Shown: positions 7,489-16,394 of the stretch, piece by piece | Layout of the letters: the number at the start of each line of letters is the position of its first letter | How positions within the stretch are numbered: position 1 is the first letter of the stretch | From: Archangium violaceum Cb vi76 | Lineage (GTDB): Bacteria; Myxococcota; Myxococcia; Myxococcales; Myxococcaceae | Assembly (NCBI RefSeq): GCF_000733295.1 | Contig: NZ_JPMI01000353.1 | Coordinates: 1-53,850 of the forward strand | Direction: 5' to 3' | DNA: 53,850 nt | Notes under the pieces: generated by a model | Database searches by the model: none | What the model was told of the DNA's origin: nothing | What the model saw: only the letters and a program-made list of their open reading frames with translations | Made by a program: the position numbers and the translations under genes

Positions 7489-7611
7489 AAAAAAGCCGCC
7501 CCGCAACCGCGAAGATTCCTTCCGGTACTCCCTGATGGAAGGGGAGGGCGGCGCCAACCTGGAAGGGGCACTGGAGCCCCGGGCGGCCGCGCTCCCCGAG
7601 GGAGACGTGTC

Positions 7612-8079
7612 ATGGAGCCGACCTCGCTGGCGACCCCCGTATCTGAGTCCAGCCACTTCATGGTGGTGGCGTACCTGCTCTACCTCCTGGTGAGCATCGG
7701 TCTGACGGTGTGGGTGGCGAAGACACTGCAACGCAACGGAGCGCACTTCCTGCATGACGCCTTCCTGGGCAAGGAGCGTCTGGCGGAGTCGGTGAACCAC
7801 CTGCTGGTGGTGGGCTTCTACCTGATGAACATCGGCTACGTGGCCCTGTCGCTCAAGGAGCACCGGACCATCTGGACGGTGCAGGAAATCATCGAGCTGG
7901 TCTGCACCAAGGTCGGCTGGGTGATGGTGGTGCTCGGCGCCATGCACTTCTTCAATCTGTATGTCTTCAACCGCATCCGCCGCTCGAGCCAGGTGCGTCA
8001 TCAGCCGCCGCCCGTGCTGCCGCGGGAGTACACCCGCGTGTCGCCGTCGCAGCAGTCCCCCGTGGCCGAGGGCGTGTGA
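7612..8079 (+). CDS. Small integral membrane protein, unknown function
   Basis: This 155-residue protein has three hydrophobic segments, near residues 17-37, 63-82 and 101-122, and a hydrophilic C-terminal tail with Arg and Pro. AGGGAG seven bases before ATG supports the start. No catalytic motif is seen. The gene overlaps the following DCC-family gene by four bases, which suggests coupled expression. A membrane accessory role for the thiol-type partner is possible but only inferred. Confidence 0.75.
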   Translation: MEPTSLATPVSESSHFMVVAYLLYLLVSIGLTVWVAKTLQRNGAHFLHDAFLGKERLAESVNHLLVVGFYLMNIGYVALSLKEHRTIWTVQEIIELVCTKVGWVMVVLGAMHFFNLYVFNRIRRSSQVRHQPPPVLPREYTRVSPSQQSPVAEGV

Positions 8080-8639
8080 GCAAAGCCATGCGTGCCCTCA
8101 GCGTGCTGTACGACGAGACGTGTGGCTTCTGCGTGAGCTGTGCCCGGTGGCTGGGAGCGCAGCGCACGCTGGTGGAGCTCGAGTGTCTCCCGGCGGGAAG
8201 TCAGGCGGCGGCGAAGCGCTTTCCCGAGCTGCGCCGCTCGGCCACAAAGGAAGAACTGGTGGTGGTGGACGACGAGGGAGGCGTCTACCGGGACACCCAC
8301 GCATGGTTGATGGTGCTGTGGGCGCTGGAGGAATACCGGGCCTGGGCGCAGCGCCTGTCCCGGCCCGCGTTGATGCCGCTCGCGCGCAACGCCTTCGAGC
8401 TGCTCTCCAGCAACCGCCGCAAGCTGTCCGGCTGGCTGCACCTGGAGGACGAGGCGGTGCGGCAACACCTGGAGCGCGAGGCCGGGCCTCCCGGTGCCCC
8501 GAAGTGCGCCCCGGGCGACGCGGCCTGCCGCCTGCCGCGCAGGGGGCGATGTGAAGGGTGTGGCCGTCCCATGGCGGAGGGACGTACCGCCTGCCCCCAC
8601 TGCCTGGCGGACGTGGTGGGCGGGCTGGAGCCGGGCTGA
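8076..8639 (+). CDS. DCC-family (DUF393) thiol-disulfide oxidoreductase-like protein
   Basis: This 187-residue protein opens with VLYDETCGFCVSCARWL, the DxxCxxC signature of the DCC/DUF393 family. These are thioredoxin-like proteins of largely unknown substrate. The domain covers about residues 6-115 (with DTHAWLMVLWAL in the usual place). The C-terminus adds a small zinc-ribbon-like set of cysteines: CEGCGRP...CPHC at about 159-175. The GTG start at 8076 overlaps the stop of the upstream membrane gene; an ATG twelve bases later is an alternative. It ends three bases before the convergent mocA-like gene. Confidence 0.8.
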   Translation: MSKAMRALSVLYDETCGFCVSCARWLGAQRTLVELECLPAGSQAAAKRFPELRRSATKEELVVVDDEGGVYRDTHAWLMVLWALEEYRAWAQRLSRPALMPLARNAFELLSSNRRKLSGWLHLEDEAVRQHLEREAGPPGAPKCAPGDAACRLPRRGRCEGCGRPMAEGRTACPHCLADVVGGLEPG

Positions 8640-8642
8640 ACG

Positions 8643-9215
8643 TCAGCCGGAGAGCCGGGAGAGGTCCGCGGCCGTGTCCACGTCCTCACTCCCTCCCGGC
8701 AGGGGAACCTCCACCACGCGCGAGGGCTCCCGGAAGAGCACCTTGCGTGCTCCCTGGTCGGCCTCGAGTGCCTCCAGCTCGGGACGCAGCGCGCGGGAGA
8801 ACAGGGCGGGCACACCCCGTGCTCCGTCGTAACCCGAGGCCACGATGGGCGAGCGCGTCCGCTCGAAGGTGTCCACCAGCGCCCTCAAGTGCGCGGAGTC
8901 GACCCGGAGCTGATCGCACAGCAGCACCAGCACCGCCTCCACCTCGGGCAGGGCCCTCACGCCCACCCGCAGGGAGCGGCCCATGCCCTCCCGCCACTCC
9001 GGGTTGTCCACCGCTCGCACCGGCAGGCCCGCGAGCTCCCCGGCCACGGCCTCGCCATGCGCGCCCACCACCACCACCACTGGCTCACAGCCAGCGGCCA
9101 CGGCGGTCTCGGCCGCGCGCCGCACCAGCGTCCGTCCCTCGTGCACGAGCAGCTGCTTGGGGCGCCCCAGCCGCGAGGAACCTCCCGCGGCCAGCACCAC
9201 CGCGCCCACCTTCAC
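8643..9215 (-). CDS. MocA-type molybdenum cofactor cytidylyltransferase-like protein
   Basis: This 190-residue protein has the nucleotidyltransferase start VVLAAGGSSRLGRPKQLL, GCEPVVVVVGAH, and the metal-binding region LLCDQLRVD. This pattern is typical of MocA/MobA-like enzymes that transfer CMP or GMP to molybdopterin for xanthine-dehydrogenase-type enzymes. Its GTG start overlaps the xdhC stop (GTGA), and the pairing with XdhC supports the cytidylyltransferase reading over other NTP transferases. No molybdoenzyme structural gene lies in the window, so the client enzyme is elsewhere. Confidence 0.85.
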   Translation of the reverse strand: MKVGAVVLAAGGSSRLGRPKQLLVHEGRTLVRRAAETAVAAGCEPVVVVVGAHGEAVAGELAGLPVRAVDNPEWREGMGRSLRVGVRALPEVEAVLVLLCDQLRVDSAHLRALVDTFERTRSPIVASGYDGARGVPALFSRALRPELEALEADQGARKVLFREPSRVVEVPLPGGSEDVDTAADLSRLSG

Positions 9216-10321
9216 GCGAGTCTCCGCGCCGCCGGTGACGGGGCCTCCGCGTGGATGGGGGCCTGACGCTCACGGAGCTTGCCGCCCTCGCGCCGCGCCA
9301 GCACGGCCCTCAGCTCGGCCACGATGGAGAGCGCGACCTCCTCGGCGCCCTCGGCCCCCAGGTCCAATCCGATGGGCGCGTGCAGCTTCTCCAACTGCGC
9401 GGGAGTCGGGGCGGGGGACAGCTCTCCCAGCACCCGATCCGTGCGCGAGCGCGGCCCCAGCACGCCCAGGTACCGCAAGGGCTGCGGCACCAGCCGGGCG
9501 AGCAGCTCGCGATCCTGCGGCAGGCTGTGCGTCATCACCACCGCGAGCGTGCGCGGGGAGAGCGGCACCGTGTCGAGGATGTCCCTGGCCTTCGTCGCCA
9601 CCACGGCATGGGCCCGGGGAAAGCGCTGCCGCAGCAGCTCCGCGGGCTTGTCCGCCACCACCGTGACGTGCCAGCCGAGGCTCGCGGCCTGCGTCACCAC
9701 TGGCGCCACGTCGAAGCCGCCGCCGAACAGCACGACCGGGGGGGGCGGCTCCACCACCTCCACCAGCACGTCCGCGCCGCCGCACGGGCCACTCCAGGTG
9801 CGCCCCGTCTCGAGCGCCTCTCCGGCCGCGGTGCGCACCGCCTCCCGCAGCGGCCCGGACAGGTTGCTGGCCTCCTCGCCGTCCTCGCGCAGCAGCAGCC
9901 GCGCGCCCACCTCGCCACCCCGGTACACCGTGGCGAGCACCACGCGCTGGGCTCGCTTCCGGGCCTCCTCGGCGAAGGCGAGTGCATCCACCGGCCCGGG
10001 CTCGCAGCGCTCCAGCAGGATGTCCACCACGCCGTTGCACCCGAGCGCGAACGTCAGGCCGTCCTCGTCCTCGGGGCTGTCCACGGTGGAGTCGTAGCGC
10101 ACCACATGCGGGCCGCCCGACGTCCAGAAGAAGGCCTTGCGGACCACGTCCCGCTCGAGGCACCCGCCGCTCACGCCACCGGCGAGCCGGCCCTCCTCGG
10201 CCATCAGCATGCGCGCACCGGGCCTCCGGTACGCCGAGCCAGACACGGCCACCACGGTTGCCAGCACGAGCGGCCCTCGCGCGCGGGCCCGGGCACGCAG
10301 GATCTCCTCCAGCTCCTTCAC
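9212..10321 (-). CDS. XdhC/CoxI-family molybdoenzyme maturation factor
   Basis: This 369-residue protein contains the N-terminal XdhC_CoxI domain (ATVVAVSGSAYRRPGARM, GGVSGGCLERDVV, LGCNGVVDILLE). The C-terminal Rossmann-like XdhC domain has VVLFGGGFDVAPVV and VVMTHSLPQDRELL. It has the length of full two-domain XdhC proteins, which bind molybdenum cofactor and help insert the sulfurated form into xanthine dehydrogenase or related enzymes. GTG start. It is the first gene of a two-gene unit with the MocA-like gene. Confidence 0.9.
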   Translation of the reverse strand: MKELEEILRARARARGPLVLATVVAVSGSAYRRPGARMLMAEEGRLAGGVSGGCLERDVVRKAFFWTSGGPHVVRYDSTVDSPEDEDGLTFALGCNGVVDILLERCEPGPVDALAFAEEARKRAQRVVLATVYRGGEVGARLLLREDGEEASNLSGPLREAVRTAAGEALETGRTWSGPCGGADVLVEVVEPPPPVVLFGGGFDVAPVVTQAASLGWHVTVVADKPAELLRQRFPRAHAVVATKARDILDTVPLSPRTLAVVMTHSLPQDRELLARLVPQPLRYLGVLGPRSRTDRVLGELSPAPTPAQLEKLHAPIGLDLGAEGAEEVALSIVAELRAVLARREGGKLRERQAPIHAEAPSPAARRLA

Positions 10322-10532
10322 GGTGTGTCTTCTCCCACCGCTCCCGAAGCCGCGGGAGCGAAGGCCGGCACTCTACCACCCGGGCTCTCGACGCGGAGCA
10401 GCATCTCCGGCGGAAAGCAGCCTGGCGGACGAGGCCTGGGCTCCTGCGCGGGGCGGGGAGCCTGGAGGGGCCCCCCGCTTCCCGCTGGAGGCCCCGGCGC
10501 CTCACACCGCGCCCGGGACCTCCCTCACGTCA

Positions 10533-12140
10533 CTACCGGACCTGGATGGCGTCCGCGACGACCACGTAGCCCTCGGCGGCCCAGCGGCTGAGCTGCACCT
10601 TGTTCCAGCCGGCCTGGAAGCTCCACGTGCCGAGCGTGTTCCACGCGCCACCGCCCGTCTGCTGGTTCTTGTACACCGTGGCCAGGGTGGTGCCGCTGGT
10701 GTTCTTGATGATGTAGGGCGCGGCCGCCGAGCGGTTGGTGCCCGACGTCCACCGCGCGTCGATCGTCTTGGTGGCCGCCGACGGCAGGTAGAACCAGAAC
10801 GTCGCCGGCTCGGAGACCGCCGCCGTCGAGGCGTACAGGTAGTTGGAGCCGTAGTAGCCCGCCGTGCCCGACGTGGCCGACCAGCTCCCCGTCAGCTCGA
10901 TGTAGCCCTTGCTGGTGTCGTTGGCGGAGTTGTTGTTGTCGATGATCAGGCCCGTCGGCGGGGGCGTGGTGCCGCCGTCACCGCAGTGCGACCTCACCTT
11001 GCTGATGTACGTGGACCACGGCCAGTTGGGGCCCGGGTCCGTGCGGTTGGCGGGCTGCAGCCGGCCGTGCGCCACGATGTGGTAGCTGTCGCGCACGATG
11101 CCCTGGCTCTTGGTGATGTCGCACGTCAGCTTCGCCGAGGCGTCGATCTGCCCCGCCGGGAAGGACGACTGGCTGGCGTAGCCGCCGTGCTCGATGCCCA
11201 CCGAGAAGTTGTTCGTCGACGAGCCGTTGAGGCCGCACATCACGTTGCCGTTGAGGCTGCAGCTGTAGCTGGCCGCCACGTGCCAGGCGCGGCTGGACTC
11301 GCGCACCAGCTGGGTGATCTCCGAGCCGCTCTCGTTCACCACGTAGTGCGCGCTGGCACCGGCCGACGAGTTGCTCAGCCAGCTCCAGCAGCCGGAGTAG
11401 CCACCCTCGCAGGTGTGGATGACGACCATGGAGATGTCCGTGCCCGACGGACGCGCGTTGTAGTTGGGCGAGGCACGCCAGATGGCGGGACCGTAGTCCG
11501 TGCTCATCGAGCGCACCACGTCGGACGAGGGGAACTTCGCCTGCGCCTTGCTGGGCATCAGCGACACGGCCAGCTCACCCGTGGGCGTCTGGGCCACCGC
11601 GCCCTTGCGCATCACGTCATACACGCCCTGGTGGATGTACTGGGCCTGCGCCTCGGTGTTCTCGATGCCGCTGAGCTTCGCGGCGGCCGGGGCCCACGCG
11701 CCCATGTCCGCACGGTCCACCTTCAGCTCGTCCGCGTACGCGGAGAGCAGCGCCGCGGCGGCCCGGATGTTGGCCTCGGGCTGGGTGCGCACCGCCTCCT
11801 CGGACACGCCAGCCAGGCGCGCGCCCTCGGAGAGCTTCTCGCCGCGCAGCGCCATCAGGCCGTGCGCCGCGGGCATGCCCTCGAACTCCACCTCGCCCTG
11901 CACCATCTCCCACCGGGTCTCGGTGTAGGAGATGGCCTTGAGCAGGTCCGCCGGAACGCCGTAGTCCGCGCCCGCCTTCGCGAAGGCCGCGTCCAGCTCG
12001 TACGGGGTCCGATCGGCCTCGGGACGAACGTCCTCGGCCACCGCGGGGGTCTGGGTGGTGGGCTCCTGCTCCTGGGGACCGCAGGCCGCCAGGGCGAGCG
12101 CGGCGGCCAGGGTGGCCAACGGCTTGGAAAGGGTCTTCAT
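10533..12140 (-). CDS. Lipid-anchored N-acetylmuramoyl-L-alanine amidase with golvesin-like C-terminus
   Basis: This 535-residue lipoprotein starts [20 protein letters not shown] (C20 lipobox) with GGAG six bases upstream; the open frame is longer but lacks these signals. An N-terminal helical region resembling soluble lytic or peptidoglycan-hydrolase domains ([26 protein letters not shown]) precedes an Amidase_2 domain. The latter has [33 protein letters not shown] and [18 protein letters not shown]. The last ~130 residues resemble the golvesin/xanthan-lyase C-terminal module. It should cleave peptide from glycan in peptidoglycan at the outer membrane or in prey walls, consistent with predatory myxobacteria. 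Confidence 0.88.
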   Translation of the reverse strand: MKTLSKPLATLAAALALAACGPQEQEPTTQTPAVAEDVRPEADRTPYELDAAFAKAGADYGVPADLLKAISYTETRWEMVQGEVEFEGMPAAHGLMALRGEKLSEGARLAGVSEEAVRTQPEANIRAAAALLSAYADELKVDRADMGAWAPAAAKLSGIENTEAQAQYIHQGVYDVMRKGAVAQTPTGELAVSLMPSKAQAKFPSSDVVRSMSTDYGPAIWRASPNYNARPSGTDISMVVIHTCEGGYSGCWSWLSNSSAGASAHYVVNESGSEITQLVRESSRAWHVAASYSCSLNGNVMCGLNGSSTNNFSVGIEHGGYASQSSFPAGQIDASAKLTCDITKSQGIVRDSYHIVAHGRLQPANRTDPGPNWPWSTYISKVRSHCGDGGTTPPPTGLIIDNNNSANDTSKGYIELTGSWSATSGTAGYYGSNYLYASTAAVSEPATFWFYLPSAATKTIDARWTSGTNRSAAAPYIIKNTSGTTLATVYKNQQTGGGAWNTLGTWSFQAGWNKVQLSRWAAEGYVVVADAIQVR

Positions 12141-12254
12141 GCACACTCCTTGGGGGGGAACGACGAGGCACCACGGGTGGCAGAATGCATATTCTTGGCC
12201 CTCATAGGAAGACCCTTTTTTCATGAAAACTGAGATTTCGAGACCTGTCGGTGA

Positions 12255-13352
12255 CTACTCGAAGAAGGACAGCTCGCTGAGCTGCGCGATGTAGAAGGGG
12301 TTTTCCGCGTTGATGGGGGTGCCAGCGGCGCGCAGGCGCACGTGGCTCAGGGCGGTGGGGTGGCTCAGCGTGGCCTCGTAGAACGGTTGCACGATGCTCT
12401 CGCTCGCGAGCAGGTTGGCCAGCGCGACCCAGGTGGAGCCATCGGTGCTTCCCTCGAGGACGAGCTCCTTCGTCGACGCTCCGAAGGACATGTCGAGCTT
12501 GCGCACCACGGCCTTGCGCAGCACCTTGGGCTGCGGCAACTGGATGGCCACCTCGAGGGTGCCCGGCTTGAAGTTCACCACCGAGCTGAGGTTGCCATCC
12601 GTCATCGGGCAGGTGGCGGGAGCCTCGGGGTAGGTGCAGCTCGCGCCGCGGCTGAGCGGGACGCGAGCGCGCTTGGGCAGGGCCACGTCGTCTCCCTCGT
12701 TGTAGAGGCTGAACTTCGTCTTGTTGAGCTCGGCCTCGCGCAAGATGGAGACCCTGGCCTTCAGGTTCGCGGCGTCCTCGAGCAGGTCGTCGTTGAGCGG
12801 CACCGGAGCGCTCACCTTCCGGCTCACCCAGATGGAGCCGGAGGAATCGGTCACCGTGAGGGTATGCGTGCCGCTGTTGCCCGCCTGAGAGGCGGTGAGG
12901 CCCTCATAGGACACGCTCACGCCATCGGCACCGGCGGCCGCCGAGGGCTTGCCGGTCCACTGCTGCAGGAGGGGGAGCTGCACCGCCTCCGTCTGGATGA
13001 TGAAGCTGGCGTACCCGTGGTTTCCCCCCGTCCCGGTCCGCGGTATCCGCAGCTCGAAGCAGCGCGCCAGACCGCCGGCCTGGGTGTCCGCGCCCAGCAG
13101 CTCCTCACTGAAGGTGCCATCGCTCTTCGTCTTCATCGACTTCCAGTCCAGGCCGCCGAAGAGACTGAAGAGACAGCTCGAGTTCCCGCTGCGATTCATC
13201 TTCAGGAGCGTGTCCGCCAGGGGCTGGCCGTCCTCCGTGATCACCTTGCCGCTGAGCTGGATCTCCAGCTCGGGGTCCACCTGGCTATTGGTGCAGCCGG
13301 AAACCGCCACCAACGCCGCGCACGACACCTTCATCCACCGATTCATCGACAT
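12255..13352 (-). CDS. Lipoprotein with carboxypeptidase-regulatory-like and discoidin-like domains
   Basis: This 365-residue protein has a signal peptide ending VSGC (C20). The start at 13352 (MSMNRW) has GGGGAG five bases upstream, so the longer open frame to 13706 is not used. After the lipobox, a beta-rich segment (LSGKVITEDGQPLADTLLKM) resembles carboxypeptidase-regulatory-like folds. The C-terminal ~150 residues (VVRKLDMSFGASTKELVLEGSTDGSTW) look like an F5/8 type C discoidin domain, often carbohydrate-binding. Probably a surface-exposed binding lipoprotein. No enzymatic motif. Confidence 0.75.
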   Translation of the reverse strand: MSMNRWMKVSCAALVAVSGCTNSQVDPELEIQLSGKVITEDGQPLADTLLKMNRSGNSSCLFSLFGGLDWKSMKTKSDGTFSEELLGADTQAGGLARCFELRIPRTGTGGNHGYASFIIQTEAVQLPLLQQWTGKPSAAAGADGVSVSYEGLTASQAGNSGTHTLTVTDSSGSIWVSRKVSAPVPLNDDLLEDAANLKARVSILREAELNKTKFSLYNEGDDVALPKRARVPLSRGASCTYPEAPATCPMTDGNLSSVVNFKPGTLEVAIQLPQPKVLRKAVVRKLDMSFGASTKELVLEGSTDGSTWVALANLLASESIVQPFYEATLSHPTALSHVRLRAAGTPINAENPFYIAQLSELSFFE

Positions 13353-13558
13353 GTCACTCCCCCAGCTCCGGCAAAGGGCCGGAGCGCTCTGGGCGGATGT
13401 TGTCAGAAGATGAACGGGATGGATCTTTGGGGGAGTGGAGTCCGGTCCCTTGGAAAACGAGCACTCACGCTGGACGGTGTGCCGCCCGCCAATCGAGCTC
13501 CACGAGCCAGGTGGCGGTGATTGCATGCCGCTCATTTCTCCCGCATCGTCCCCCCACC

Positions 13559-14320
13559 ATGGCCGTGTCCCCTCGTGCCACGGTAGCCGAGCGCTCGTGG
13601 GAGTCCCTGCGCTCGGGTACCTCGGACTTCCTCTCCGTGCTCGATGCGCACCTGGGCGTGCGCATCCCCGGTTTCCTTCCGCCCGCCGAGTGCGCCGCGC
13701 TCGCACGCCGTGTGTACGCGGGCCGTCCCTTCTGGATCTCCGACTTCGACGGCGTGCAGTTCTCCCTGGGGCGCGCCTGGTACACGCACCTCGAGCAGGA
13801 TCGCGAGGACGAGTACTTCACCAACGCCCGCACCTCGGACGCGGTGGTGGAGCGGATGCTGCCGGGCCTTCAGGGCCAGCTATGCGAGGCCATTTCGGCG
13901 CTGGTGGGGGCGCCCGCCGTCAAGCGCGAGGGGTGGTGCGGCCCCGGCGTCCACATCTTCCCGGCCGGCGAGTGGCTGTCCCACAACGGGGGAGACGTCC
14001 ACTACGACAACGAGGGTCTCTCCGACGAGCAGTGTGCCCGCCGCTCGCGGGCCCTGACGCTCGTGCTCATGCTCCAGCCACCGGAGTCGGGTGGGGCGCT
14101 GCGCCTGTGGGACGTCACCTTCGCGGGCACCGACGACGTCTCCGAGCGAGAGCTCCAGTCACCGCGCGCCGATGTGGACTACCGGGTGGGGGAGCTGCTC
14201 GTGCTCGACAGCTACCGGCTGCATCAGATCCAACCCTTCGCCGGCACGCGAGACCGCATCTCGGCCACGGCGCATGCGGCACTGGATGAATCGGGCTCGC
14301 GCTGGGAGGTCTGGTTCTAG
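13559..14320 (+). CDS. 2OG-Fe(II) oxygenase-like protein
   Basis: This 253-residue protein has HYDNEG (HxD metal pair) near residue 148 and a later LDSYRLHQI histidine followed by GTRDRIS, the arginine expected to bind 2-oxoglutarate. This is the double-stranded beta-helix pattern of prolyl-hydroxylase-like enzymes. I chose ATG 13559 because the upstream part of the frame is low in recognisable protein pattern and antisense to the neighbouring lipoprotein promoter. No clear Shine-Dalgarno is present. Substrate unknown. The gene is convergent with the operon at 14333. Confidence 0.8.
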   Translation: MAVSPRATVAERSWESLRSGTSDFLSVLDAHLGVRIPGFLPPAECAALARRVYAGRPFWISDFDGVQFSLGRAWYTHLEQDREDEYFTNARTSDAVVERMLPGLQGQLCEAISALVGAPAVKREGWCGPGVHIFPAGEWLSHNGGDVHYDNEGLSDEQCARRSRALTLVLMLQPPESGGALRLWDVTFAGTDDVSERELQSPRADVDYRVGELLVLDSYRLHQIQPFAGTRDRISATAHAALDESGSRWEVWF

Positions 14321-14332
14321 GCCCGCGCGCCG

Positions 14333-14896
14333 TCAGGTGAGCTGGCGCAGGTAGTGGAAGTTCTGGCCCGACAGGTCGCTCTTCGTGAGACCGCAGGCGG
14401 GGTCATCTCCTGGCAGCAGGTACACGACGTCGGACTTCACGTGCAGGAAGTTGAGCAGCCGGGGCCCCTTGAGCAGATGGTTGAAGGTGTCCTTCTTCCA
14501 GAGCTTTGCCTCGGTGATGTCGCAGTGACTGCCGAGCCGCTGGTCGCTCGTGCTGCCGTTCTGCAGCAGCAGCGCCAGGGTGCACGCGAGGTAGCGCGGC
14601 GTCCCATCCTCGGGGGCGGGCTCGCTTCGGGCCTCCTTGCCCTGAAGCCCGTCCACCCAGTCCTGGAAGTCCTTCGGCGCGCGATTCGCGTCGTCCCAGT
14701 AGTCCCACACGCCCATCTCGAAGCGGTCGGACTGCCGGCGCAGCGTGGAGCAGACGCGGCCGTAGAAGTCGTGCATCCGCGCGTAGTTGCTCCGCTCGGG
14801 GGCGGAGCGGATGATCTTGTGCAGCTCCTGGTACGTGGAGTCGTCCGGACCCTGGAGCTCCAGCACCACCTGCATGGAGAAGACGGAGTAGTTCAT
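14333..14896 (-). CDS. Unknown protein at the end of the DUF350/GspS-like operon
   Basis: This 187-residue soluble protein has no recognised domain. CAGGAG six bases before ATG supports the start, twelve bases after the stop of the Ser-tail protein. Features include a YARMHDFYGRVCSTLRRQ helix and the phrase GSHCDITEAKLWKKDTFNHLL. Being the last gene of a four-gene unit with DUF350 and a glutathionylspermidine-synthase-like ligase, it may serve the same process. Function unknown. Confidence 0.75.
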   Translation of the reverse strand: MNYSVFSMQVVLELQGPDDSTYQELHKIIRSAPERSNYARMHDFYGRVCSTLRRQSDRFEMGVWDYWDDANRAPKDFQDWVDGLQGKEARSEPAPEDGTPRYLACTLALLLQNGSTSDQRLGSHCDITEAKLWKKDTFNHLLKGPRLLNFLHVKSDVVYLLPGDDPACGLTKSDLSGQNFHYLRQLT

Positions 14897-14908
14897 GTGC
14901 CGCTCCTG

Positions 14909-16375
14909 TCACCCGCCCGAGGAGGAGTAGCTCGAGGAGCGGCTCCACGAGCTGCGTGAGGAGAACGCCGGGCCGAGGATGGCGCGGCTGTTGCTCGAGG
15001 TCCGCATGGCCACCTTGCCGAAGCCAGAGGGGAAGGGACGGAAGGCACCGGTCGCTCCCCGGGGAATGGCGGAGAACATCGTGGTCCGCCGCTGCGGCTC
15101 GTAGGCGTACCCCTTCGAGACATTCGGGGGCACCTGGGGCACGTTCTTCGCCGAGAGGATTCCGGAGGAGGGGAGCCCATGCACCAGGCCAGTGCTCGTG
15201 TGGGTGCGGCCCCAGGGGTAGATGAACCAGAAGGAGTCGTGCGCCATCCGCGAGCCACCGTAGTACCAGTGGGAAGGCCTCGATGGGGTGCTCGCGGTGG
15301 CCATCGCGGACGTGCCCGCGTCCGCCGGAGTGCCACCGTCGGGAGAGCCCGTCATGCCCGGGCCCGTGGCCACGGCCGCCGTCGCGGGCTCGGGCTGGAA
15401 GTCCTTGGCCGCCACCAGCTTCACGTCCAGGCCCGAGGTGCGCCAGGCCACGAAGTCCTCGTTGAGATCGTCCAGCTCCTGCGTCTGCCCCTTCCCGCCA
15501 GGGGCGACGTACATCACGTGCTGGATGCCCAGCTTGCGCAGCTGCTCGGCGGAGGGCATCCGCGCCATGTAGCGGTTGTCGAACTCCCGCTCCTGGTCGT
15601 TGTAGGGCGCCAGCCGCTGACGATCGAGCACGAACACCGGAGGCGCGGGGAGCGTGCGCCTGCTCGCGAGCTCCCGGAGCGTGGGCTGGTAGTACGTCGC
15701 CGCGGCCAGCGTGAGGTGCGCGGGGACCACGCCGACCGGGTGCGGCCAGTTGTCGAAGGTGAAGACGGGCTCGAAGCGCTCGGCCAGGGCCGTGGCGAAG
15801 GCGATGGCCTCGGGGCCGGGCAGGTCCACCAGCACGGCCGTGGCGCGCGCCGCCTCCGGTTGCTCCGCGAAGAGCGAGGCCAGCGCCTGGCCCTGCTTGA
15901 ACGCCGTGTCCATCTCGGGCGTGAAGATGGGGCGCAGCGCGAGGGCCAGGGAGCCGGCGGAGCTGGAGGTCACCGACTGGAAGAGCGTGGCCTGGGAGAA
16001 GGGCTTGAGCGCGTCCTGCTTCGGCGTCAGCTCGGTGGCGAGTGCGTTGAGTTCCTGGGGCTTGAGGGGAACCTTGGTCTGGCCCGTGAAGGTGAGGCTG
16101 TCGCCCGTGGCGCCGAAGTTCCACCCGCGCTCGCGCTGCATCTGCAGGGCGTCGTGGAGCTCCAGGTACTCGTCCTCGCCCGAGGTGGAGGCCAGCGCGA
16201 AGCCTCCCACGGCCACCGCGCCGCCGAACACCGCGAGCGCCTGGAGGGCCTTGCGCCGGGAGACGGGGTCGCTCATCGCCGAGAGGCCCTCGTTCCACCA
16301 CTGCGCGCCGATGAGGCCCGGTTGCCGGGTCATCACCTTGCGGCGGAAGGGGTTCTGGTCGTTCTCGCTGCTCAT
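14909..16375 (-). CDS. Tat-like exported protein with Ser-rich tail, unknown function
   Basis: This 488-residue protein has a twin-arginine-like segment, SRRKALQALAVFGG, at about residues 39-55 followed by Ala/Gly-rich hydrophobic residues, so it is probably exported or membrane-tethered. The long soluble part (about 65-340) is unrecognised. A Gly/Pro/Thr linker leads to a C-terminus with HDSFWFIYPWG and ends in a SRSSSYSSSGG tail. This tail recalls the YgiB/DUF1190 proteins encoded beside E. coli glutathionylspermidine-synthase-like genes. The resemblance is by eye only. It lies between the ligase gene and the 187-residue gene. Confidence 0.75.
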   Translation of the reverse strand: MSSENDQNPFRRKVMTRQPGLIGAQWWNEGLSAMSDPVSRRKALQALAVFGGAVAVGGFALASTSGEDEYLELHDALQMQRERGWNFGATGDSLTFTGQTKVPLKPQELNALATELTPKQDALKPFSQATLFQSVTSSSAGSLALALRPIFTPEMDTAFKQGQALASLFAEQPEAARATAVLVDLPGPEAIAFATALAERFEPVFTFDNWPHPVGVVPAHLTLAAATYYQPTLRELASRRTLPAPPVFVLDRQRLAPYNDQEREFDNRYMARMPSAEQLRKLGIQHVMYVAPGGKGQTQELDDLNEDFVAWRTSGLDVKLVAAKDFQPEPATAAVATGPGMTGSPDGGTPADAGTSAMATASTPSRPSHWYYGGSRMAHDSFWFIYPWGRTHTSTGLVHGLPSSGILSAKNVPQVPPNVSKGYAYEPQRRTTMFSAIPRGATGAFRPFPSGFGKVAMRTSSNSRAILGPAFSSRSSWSRSSSYSSSGG

Positions 16376-16394
16376 CGTCTCGTCATCCTTCCCT

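Noticed and set aside
10137-12233. Long plus-strand frame opposite the amidase
   Set aside because: No family pattern, whereas the minus strand encodes a lipoprotein amidase with a ribosome site.
12255-13706. Longer start for the discoidin-like lipoprotein
   Set aside because: The extra N-terminal part is Arg/Gly/Ser-rich and would hide the lipoprotein signal; GGGGAG precedes the start at 13352.
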